A stretch of DNA of 64,000 bases, taken from Thermodesulfobacterium geofontis OPF15. GTDB lineage: Bacteria; Desulfobacterota; Thermodesulfobacteria; Thermodesulfobacteriales; Thermodesulfobacteriaceae. Under the pieces are notes generated by a model. The model did no database searches. It worked only from the letters and a program-made list of their open reading frames with translations, and was not told the origin of the DNA. The DNA lies in NCBI RefSeq assembly GCF_000215975.1, contig NC_015682.1:806001-870000 (forward strand), given 5' to 3'. This document shows positions 58,058-64,000 of this stretch, one piece after another. Both the position numbers and the translations under genes were made by a program. Position 1 is the first letter of the stretch. Each line of letters begins with the position of its first letter.

Positions 58058-58810
58058 ATGGAGCACCCTATTTTATTTTTATGTTTAATTTTAGAAAAAC
58101 TTGGTATTCCTTCTGGATGGATTTATTATGAGGAGGCAGATAAGTATGGAATTTTAGCTAAAGTTTTTGCACCACATATGGTTCATAGTTATTTTGTTTG
58201 TTTACTTTTAATTATATTGGCGCTTTTAGGAACAAGAAAAAAAGAATTTATACCTAAAGGTGCTCAAAATTTTTGGGAATTTACTTTGGAAACTCTCTAT
58301 AATTATACTAAAGATAATGTACCTCATGGAGAAGGACATACTCCTAATATAGTGCCTTTTGTTTTTCCTTTAATTGTATTTTTTGCTCTTTACATTCTTT
58401 TTTGTAACCTTTTAGGTCTTATCCCTGGTTTTATGTCTCCCACTGCTAATATTAATGTAACTCTGGGTCTTACTTTAATAACTATTGTGTACTATCATTT
58501 ATTAGGATTGAGATACAAAGGACTTAAGTATTTTAAAGATTTCTTAGGCCCTATTCCTTGGCTAATCCCTTTAATGGCTCCTGCAGAAATATTTGCCCAT
58601 ATTGGAAGAATTATTTCTCTTTCTGTCCGTCTTTTTGGAAATTTAGTCTCTAAAGAAATTCTTTTAGGAATATTAACTATGTTAGCAGGAAAGTTTTTTG
58701 CACCTTTACCAGTTATGATTTTAGGTGTTTTGGTTTCCTTTGTGCAAATGTTAATTTTTATAACTTTAAGTATGGCTTATTTTGCTGGAGCTGTTCAGGA
58801 GCATCATTAA
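58058..58810 (+). CDS. atpB: ATP synthase Fo subunit a
   Basis: A 250-residue, multi-helix subunit forming the proton half-channels. The essential Arg is in SLSVRLFGN (near 193), followed by the conserved helix MLIFITLSMAYFAGAV. FWEFTLETLYNYTKDN is the typical cytoplasmic or early-helix block. An AGAGGAGGG site precedes the ATG. Only Fo genes a and c are here; subunit b and F1 must lie elsewhere. Confidence 0.93.
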   Translation: MEHPILFLCLILEKLGIPSGWIYYEEADKYGILAKVFAPHMVHSYFVCLLLIILALLGTRKKEFIPKGAQNFWEFTLETLYNYTKDNVPHGEGHTPNIVPFVFPLIVFFALYILFCNLLGLIPGFMSPTANINVTLGLTLITIVYYHLLGLRYKGLKYFKDFLGPIPWLIPLMAPAEIFAHIGRIISLSVRLFGNLVSKEILLGILTMLAGKFFAPLPVMILGVLVSFVQMLIFITLSMAYFAGAVQEHH

Positions 58811-58815
58811 AAAGA

Positions 58816-58850
58816 ATTTTTACCAGGGGGTATTTCCTTCTGGTAAAAAT
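58816..58850 (+). promoter_or_regulatory. intercistronic hairpin between atpB and atpE
   Basis: ATTTTTACCAG (58816-58826) pairs with CTGGTAAAAAT (58840-58850): an 11-bp stem with a 13-base loop. It is not followed by a T run strong enough for full termination. It may stabilise or separate the atpE message, which must be made in excess for the c-ring. Confidence 0.7.
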
Positions 58851-58881
58851 ATTATTTTAAAAATTTTAAAAAGGAGGTTGA

Positions 58882-59256
<375 letters not shown>

Positions 59257-59280
59257 GAAAATTTAAAATATCAAATCTCT

Positions 59281-59320
59281 AAAAGGCCATAGGGTGAAAA
59301 AAACCTTATGGCCTTTTTTC
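59281..59320 (+). terminator. Rho-independent terminator after atpE
   Basis: AAAAGGCCATAGGG pairs with CCTTATGGCCTTTT around a TGAAAAAAA loop and is followed by a T run. It ends the Fo operon, showing that no F1 genes are co-transcribed. Confidence 0.93.
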
Positions 59321-59336
59321 TTAATAAATTTAAAAA

Positions 59337-60869
59337 ATGCTTTCTAAAGCTTTAAGTTTTACTATCTTAGGTATTGAAGCCTTTCCAGTAGAAGTAGAGG
59401 TAGATTTTGGTTTAGGACTTCCGGGAATTACTATTGTAGGCTTACCAGATAGTTCTATTAAGGAAAGTAGAGAAAGAATAAGATCTGCACTTAAAAATTC
59501 AGGGTTTCAATTTCCTATGAAAAAAATTACTATCAATCTTGCTCCAGCAGATTTAAAAAAAGAAGGAAGTGGTTTTGATCTGGCTATAGCTGTTGCTCTT
59601 TTATCTGGGATGGGAATAGTTTCTAAAGAAACACTTAATAAAAAGGCATTTTTAGGAGAATTAGCTTTAGACGGAAGAATAAAAAGCACAAAAGGTATAC
59701 TTCCTGCAGTAATAAAAGCTAAAGAATTAGGCTTAGATGAAATTATAATACCTTATGAAAATCTTAAAGAAGCTTCCTTAGTAAAAGAGTTTAAAATTAT
59801 AGGGGTAAAACACTTAAGAGAAGTTACAGATTATTTAAAAGGTATTTTTAATCCTCAGCAAGAAAATATTGAAGTTTTAGAAGATATGGAGTCTGAATTT
59901 GATATAGATTTTGCAGAAGTTTTGGGTCAAGAATTAGCTAAACGAGCTTTTGAAATATCTGCAGCAGGAGGGCATAATCTTTTAATGATTGGTCCTCCAG
60001 GAGCAGGAAAAACTATGCTTGCTCAAAGAATTCCTACCATTCTACCTCCTATGAGTTATGAGGAAGCTTTAGAAACAACTAAAATTTACTCAGTAGCTGG
60101 ACTCCTTTCTGCTGAAAAACCTTTTATTATAAATCGTCCTTTTAGAAATCCCCATTTTGGAATTTCAGAAGCAGGAATGATAGGAGGGGGAACACATCCT
60201 AAGCCAGGAGAAATAAGTCTTGCTCATAATGGAGTTTTATTCTTAGATGAATTTCCTGAATTCAGAAAAGATGTCATTGAAGCCCTAAGACAACCTTTAG
60301 AAGATGGTAAAGTTACTATTACCAGAGCAAGTTTTACCATAACCTATCCAGCAAAGTTTATGCTTGTTTGTGCTATGAATCCTTGTAGATGTGGTTATTA
60401 TGGACATCCTACTAAACCCTGTCAATGCACTTTTCAGGAAATAAAAAAATATAGAAGCAAACTTTCAGGTCCTATTATTGATAGAATTGATATTCATTTA
60501 GAGGTTCCTCCTGTAGAATTTAAAGATTTAATGAAAGAACCTATTAAAAGTTCTTTAGATTCTAAAACTATTCAAGAAAGAGTAATAAAAGCAAGAAAAA
60601 TTCAAGAAAGAAGATATGGCTCTCCTTTAAAGGTAAATGCAAGACTTAAACCTAAAGAAATAAAAAAATATTGTATTTTAGAACCAAAGGCGCAAGATTT
60701 TCTTGAAAAGGTGGCTAATAAATTTAATTTTTCAGCTCGCGCTTTGCATAAAATTTTAAAAGTATCTCGAACTATTGCAGATTTAGAAGAATCTGAGATA
60801 ATATTAAAACAACATATTGCAGAAGCTGTACAATATAGAATTTTAGAAAAACCATTATGGGAAAATTAG
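59337..60869 (+). CDS. comM: YifB/ComM-family Mg-chelatase-like ATPase
   Basis: A 510-residue AAA+ protein. The N-terminal Lon-protease-like fold domain (1-170, Gly-Leu-Pro-Asp-Ser-Ser-Ile-Lys-Glu-Ser-Arg) precedes the ATPase core with GPPGAGKTML (near 219-228), Walker B FLDEFPEF, and a Cys set CAMNPCRCGYYG...CQC. ComM acts as a hexameric branch-migration helicase in natural transformation. There is no Shine-Dalgarno. Its 3' end overlaps the next gene by 13 bases. Confidence 0.92.
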   Translation: MLSKALSFTILGIEAFPVEVEVDFGLGLPGITIVGLPDSSIKESRERIRSALKNSGFQFPMKKITINLAPADLKKEGSGFDLAIAVALLSGMGIVSKETLNKKAFLGELALDGRIKSTKGILPAVIKAKELGLDEIIIPYENLKEASLVKEFKIIGVKHLREVTDYLKGIFNPQQENIEVLEDMESEFDIDFAEVLGQELAKRAFEISAAGGHNLLMIGPPGAGKTMLAQRIPTILPPMSYEEALETTKIYSVAGLLSAEKPFIINRPFRNPHFGISEAGMIGGGTHPKPGEISLAHNGVLFLDEFPEFRKDVIEALRQPLEDGKVTITRASFTITYPAKFMLVCAMNPCRCGYYGHPTKPCQCTFQEIKKYRSKLSGPIIDRIDIHLEVPPVEFKDLMKEPIKSSLDSKTIQERVIKARKIQERRYGSPLKVNARLKPKEIKKYCILEPKAQDFLEKVANKFNFSARALHKILKVSRTIADLEESEIILKQHIAEAVQYRILEKPLWEN

Positions 60870-61453
60870 CCTTTAACGAAACTGTAAGAAATGCATCTTT
60901 ACCTCTGCTTTTACCTATAGTTAAAATATTAGCTTATCTGGGTATCCATCCTAATATTATAACTATAACTTGCCTTGTAGGTTTTATAATAAGTTCTATT
61001 TTTATTGCCTACGGAGAACTTTTATTTGGAGGGATTTTCTTATTTCTTTTTGCCCCTCTTGATGCAATAGATGGTTTACTTGCAAGATACTCTAAAAAAG
61101 TAACTCCCTTTGGAGCCTTTTTAGATTCTGTTCTTGATAGATATGGAGAAATTTTTTTGTTTCTCGCTTTTACCTATTATTTTTTAATTCAAAATTCCTT
61201 TGTTGGAGTTATTTTGAGTTTTTTAGCTATAACAGGCTCTTTAATGGTTAGTTATACAAGAGCAAGGGCAGAAGGAGTTGGTTTTGAATGTAAGGTCGGA
61301 ATTTTGACACGTTTTGAAAGGGTTACCCTTTTAATAATTGCTTTAATTTTTGATGTATGTATTCCTATTTTAATATTTATTGCCCTTTTTACTCATATTA
61401 CAGCTTTACAAAGAATAATGCATGTATACCGAATATATAGAACTGGAGGTTAA
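60857..61453 (+). CDS. CDP-alcohol phosphatidyltransferase
   Basis: A 198-residue membrane enzyme that joins a CDP-linked lipid or alcohol to an acceptor. The complete signature D72-G-x2-A-R-x8-G86-x3-D90-x3-D94 is present (DGLLARYSKKVTPFGAFLD), with about six helices. It may make phosphatidylinositol-phosphate-like, phosphatidylglycerol-phosphate or ether-lipid products; sequence alone does not decide. Confidence 0.87.
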   Translation: MGKLAFNETVRNASLPLLLPIVKILAYLGIHPNIITITCLVGFIISSIFIAYGELLFGGIFLFLFAPLDAIDGLLARYSKKVTPFGAFLDSVLDRYGEIFLFLAFTYYFLIQNSFVGVILSFLAITGSLMVSYTRARAEGVGFECKVGILTRFERVTLLIIALIFDVCIPILIFIALFTHITALQRIMHVYRIYRTGG

Positions 61454-61459
61454 TTTAAA

Positions 61460-61699
61460 ATGTGTTTAGCCTATCCTTATAAAATTATAGAAATAAAAAA
61501 TGAATGGACAGCAGTTGCCGAAATAGAAGGAGTAAAAACTGAAATTTCATTACATTTACTGCCTGAGCCTGTTAAAGAAGGAGATTGGGTATTAGTTCAT
61601 GTAGGGTTTGCTATACAAAAATTAAGTGAGAAAGAAGCTTTGGAGAGTTTAAGAGCCTGGGATGAATTACTCAAACAATCTCAATATTCTTTGGAATAA
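61460..61699 (+). CDS. hypC: hydrogenase maturation chaperone HypC
   Basis: A 79-residue protein that starts Met-Cys-Leu-Ala-Tyr-Pro; the Cys at position 2 is the essential ligand that carries the Fe(CN)2CO precursor together with HypD. The OB-fold body ends with the usual helix (LSEKEALESLRAWDEL). It overlaps hypD by 38 bases, which fits their complex. Confidence 0.95.
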   Translation: MCLAYPYKIIEIKNEWTAVAEIEGVKTEISLHLLPEPVKEGDWVLVHVGFAIQKLSEKEALESLRAWDELLKQSQYSLE

Positions 61700-62795
61700 A
61701 TTCAAAGACCCTGAAAGGGTCAAAAACTTAGTTAAACTTATTAAAAAGGAAGTAGAAAAATATGGTAAACCTATAAATATAATGGAATTCTGTGGAGGAC
61801 ATACTCATGTTATTTTAAGAAATGGTCTTGATGAACTTCTTAAGGGTTATATAAATTTCGTTCATGGACCAGGATGTCCTGTATGTGTAATTGCCTTAGA
61901 AAGATTAGATTTAGCTATAGAACTTGCTAAGATACCAGAGGTAATTTTATGTACATATGGAGACTTAATGAGAGTTCCTGGTTCAAATAGAATAAGCCTT
62001 CTTAAATTAAGAGCTGAAGGATATGAAATAAAGCCTGTTTCTTCAGCTCTTGAAGCTTTAAAACTTGCTATGGAAAATCCGCAAAAGAAAGTAATATTTT
62101 TTGCTATAGGATTTGAAACTACCTCACCTCATACAGCAGTGCTAATAAAACAAGCAAAGGAATTAGGAGTTAAAAATTTATGGGTAGTTTGTAATCATAT
62201 TTTAGCTTTAGTTGTGTTAGAATATCTTCTTCAAAGCGAAGAAAAACCTCTTATTGATGCCTTTATTGGACCTGGACATGTAAGCACCATTACAGGAAGT
62301 AGAGCCTATGAGCCTATAGTAAAAAAATATCAAACTCCTATAGTAATTTCTGGTTTTGAGCCTCTTGACCTTATTCAAGCTGTTTATTTAATAGCTAAAC
62401 AAATGAGAGAAGGTAGATGTGAAGTTGAGGTTCAATATACTCGTTCTGTTACTCCAGAGGGAAATATTAAAGCTAAGGAGTTTTTAAAAGAAGTATTTAA
62501 TATTAGAAAATCCTTTCCTTGGAGAGGATTAGGAGAGATTCCTTATAGTGCCTATGAAATAAAAGAGGAATATCAAAAATGGGACGGAGAAAAGTTTTTC
62601 AAAGTTTCTGTTAATTCTGGAAAAGAAAATCCTTTATGTCTTTGTGGAAAAGTAATAAAAGGTTTGAGTAAACCACCAGAATGTAGACTTTTTGGAAAAG
62701 TTTGCACTCCTCAAAATCCAATAGGTCCTTGTATGGTTTCTTCAGAAGGGGCTTGCTTGGCTTATTTCAAATATAGAAAAAATCTACAAAAATAA
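61662..62795 (+). CDS. hypD: hydrogenase maturation protein HypD
   Basis: A 377-residue Fe-S protein on which the Fe(CN)2CO group of [NiFe] hydrogenase is assembled. Key motifs: FCGGHTH (near 42-48), GPGCPVC (near 70-76), GFETTSPHTA, and the C-terminal cluster Cys set CLCGKVIKG...CRLFGKVCTPQNPIGPCMVSSEGAC. A convergent hydrogenase large subunit gene lies 50 bases on. hypE, hypF, hypA and hypB are not in the window. Confidence 0.95.
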   Translation: MNYSNNLNILWNKFKDPERVKNLVKLIKKEVEKYGKPINIMEFCGGHTHVILRNGLDELLKGYINFVHGPGCPVCVIALERLDLAIELAKIPEVILCTYGDLMRVPGSNRISLLKLRAEGYEIKPVSSALEALKLAMENPQKKVIFFAIGFETTSPHTAVLIKQAKELGVKNLWVVCNHILALVVLEYLLQSEEKPLIDAFIGPGHVSTITGSRAYEPIVKKYQTPIVISGFEPLDLIQAVYLIAKQMREGRCEVEVQYTRSVTPEGNIKAKEFLKEVFNIRKSFPWRGLGEIPYSAYEIKEEYQKWDGEKFFKVSVNSGKENPLCLCGKVIKGLSKPPECRLFGKVCTPQNPIGPCMVSSEGACLAYFKYRKNLQK

Positions 62796-62827
62796 AAAGG
62801 GGGCGCTTTTTGCGCCCCCCTTTTTTT
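62794..62827. terminator. bidirectional terminator between hypD and hydrogenase
   Basis: A GC-rich stem (GGGGGCGC with GCGCCCCC), loop TTTTT, flanked by an A run on the left and a T run on the right. It serves both converging genes. Confidence 0.95.
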
Positions 62828-62845
62828 ATTAGAGTTTTGTTTCTT

Positions 62846-64000
62846 TTAGAGAACTTTTATTCTCTTAATTTCTTTTCCTTTAGCATCAATGATATGAACA
62901 GCACAAGCTATACATGGGTCAAAGGAATGGATAGTTCTTAAAACTTCTAAGGGTTTTTCAGGATCTACAATTGGATGATTATCAACTAAGGCTGCTTCAT
63001 AAGGTCCCATTTTACCCTTAGCATCTCTTGGGCTTACGTTCCAGGTAGAAGGAACTACACACTGATAATTTTTAATCTTTCCATTTTCAATAACTACCCA
63101 ATGAGAAAGAGTTCCTCTTGGTGCTTCATGAAAACCAAATCCTTTAATTTCTCCAGCTGGGAATTTAGGTTCATTCCAAATAGAAAGATCTCCTTTAGCA
63201 ATATTTGCTTCTAAAAGATCAAGATGCTTTAAAGCAAGGTCACAAAGTACTGCAGCTCTAATTGCTCTTGCTAAATGTCTTCCAATAGTAGAATGGAAAG
63301 CATTTACATCTATATTGACACCGAGAGCCTTTGCTTTTTCAATAGAATAATTTACCCACTTCATAGTAGGTTCATGTTTAGAGGCAATGCCTGCTAATAC
63401 CTGAGCTACAGGACCAACCTGCATAGGTTCACCTTTGAAACGAGGAGCCTTAGACCAGCTATATTTACCATCAGGATTAAAATCAGTATAGTTAGGAACT
63501 GTTTCACCCTGCCATGGATGTCTTGGTCCAGTGTCTTTATACCATGAGTGTATAACATCTTCTGTTACATTATCTCTAAAGTATGGATCATTAAAGCTCT
63601 TAATCGGTGTAAAGGTACCAAGGTCTCTATTAAAGATAGTTCCACCAGGAAGATCAAATTGAGTTCCCTTTGTATCAAGAGGCATATCAGGAACAGCTAA
63701 GTAATTGGGAACACCTCCTCCAATCTTAGTCCATTCTTTATAAAGACAACCAACTGCAATAACATCATTAAGATAAACCTTTTGAACAAAATCTTTTACC
63801 TGTAATAATACTTCACGAGCAAGGTCTAGTCTTTCCATATTTAAAGCTGCTTCTTCATTTGGATCAATAGCTAAGGCTATACCACCTACTGCTAAAGTTT
63901 GAATATTAGGATTTTTTCCACCAAAAATAGCTACTGCTTTATTAGGTAAGAATTGATATTCAAGAGCAGAAAGATAATGAGCAACAGCCATTAAATTAGC
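62846..64000 (-). CDS. [NiFe] hydrogenase large subunit, C-terminal part
   Basis: At least 384 residues of a group 1-type uptake hydrogenase large subunit; the frame continues beyond the right edge (Ala-Asn-Leu precede the Met at 63991), so about 190 N-terminal residues including the first Cys-x2-Cys are missing from view. The C-terminal NiFe ligands are in DPCIACAVH, and 15 residues (Ile-Ile-Asp-Ala to Val-Leu) follow the His, the piece removed by a maturation endopeptidase. EAPRGTLSHW and Gly-Arg-His motifs are also typical. The small subunit gene should lie to the right. Confidence 0.95.
   Translation of the reverse strand, partial: ANLMAVAHYLSALEYQFLPNKAVAIFGGKNPNIQTLAVGGIALAIDPNEEAALNMERLDLAREVLLQVKDFVQKVYLNDVIAVGCLYKEWTKIGGGVPNYLAVPDMPLDTKGTQFDLPGGTIFNRDLGTFTPIKSFNDPYFRDNVTEDVIHSWYKDTGPRHPWQGETVPNYTDFNPDGKYSWSKAPRFKGEPMQVGPVAQVLAGIASKHEPTMKWVNYSIEKAKALGVNIDVNAFHSTIGRHLARAIRAAVLCDLALKHLDLLEANIAKGDLSIWNEPKFPAGEIKGFGFHEAPRGTLSHWVVIENGKIKNYQCVVPSTWNVSPRDAKGKMGPYEAALVDNHPIVDPEKPLEVLRTIHSFDPCIACAVHIIDAKGKEIKRIKVL

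Overview
The window reads as a chromosome segment of an AT-rich, thermophilic, anaerobic Gram-negative bacterium, most likely Thermodesulfobacteriota (the Thermodesulfobacterium or Caldimicrobium area), with Aquificota as the second choice. The grounds are outer-membrane and LPS genes (gmhA, a TonB receptor, a TonB/ExbBD system), Lys/Glu/Ile-rich proteins, an archaeal-type phosphoglycerate mutase, an Aquifex-like ATP synthase c subunit with a signal peptide, a very large acyl-CoA dehydratase-activase-type Fe-S protein, HypC/HypD and a [NiFe] hydrogenase. The lineage is inferred from gene content and protein character, not from a marker search.

Layout. 1-1925 looks like the end of an integrated element: a 10-bp tandem repeat, an outer-membrane protein, a decayed transposase, and a displaced 3' half of tRNA-Asp (1883-1925) that marks the integration junction. 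1942-5702 holds a DUF218 protein, gmhA, tsaD and a convergent NtrC-type regulator. 5788-8212 is a biotin-uptake locus: a BirA-type operator in front of one reading frame joining the inner-membrane transporter BioY to a complete TonB-dependent outer-membrane receptor. 8404-27197 is a long same-strand array: polyamine genes (speD, speB), HD phosphohydrolase, Fe-S and radical-SAM proteins, xerC/D, cca, rpsA, sppA, an HU-Ppx/GppA fusion, guaB, pilC, corA, uppP, prmC, murA and holB. 27200-29018 is a small pilin island with two Cys-rich type IV pilins, a pilin N-terminal remnant and a truncated transposase, set among copies of a 19-bp palindrome. 29050-32946 holds apgM, exbB-exbD-tonB and a CGGC protein.

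32927-37265 is a minus-strand group: DUF488, flavin reductase, mtgA, an unknown protein, a ligase made only of the adenylation domain, a thioesterase and an HDOD protein. 37434-44092 is a compact operon of a DUF1284 protein, a DUF523/DUF1722 protein, a Mre11/SbcD-like nuclease, a Rad50/YhaN-like ATPase with a membrane hairpin, and a solenoid protein built of 32-residue repeats; this is the best candidate here for an undescribed system. 44222-52949 holds a HAD phosphatase, an amphi-Trp protein, a MoxR-DUF58-transglutaminase operon, an M48 protease with a signal-less binding protein, trmJ and a convergent RlmD-type methyltransferase. 53090-64000 holds the 1395-residue activase, an Fo-only ATP synthase operon ending in a terminator, comM, a CDP-alcohol phosphatidyltransferase, hypC-hypD, and the C-terminal two thirds of a [NiFe]-hydrogenase large subunit running off the right edge.

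Two themes recur. First, initiation is varied: many genes have strong Shine-Dalgarno sites, several appear leaderless (ntrC-type regulator, thioesterase, trmJ), and two (bioY fusion, DUF58) have good SD sites but no ATG/GTG/TTG at the expected place. Second, the TonB system and the BioY-receptor fusion together suggest biotin scavenging across both membranes under BirA control.
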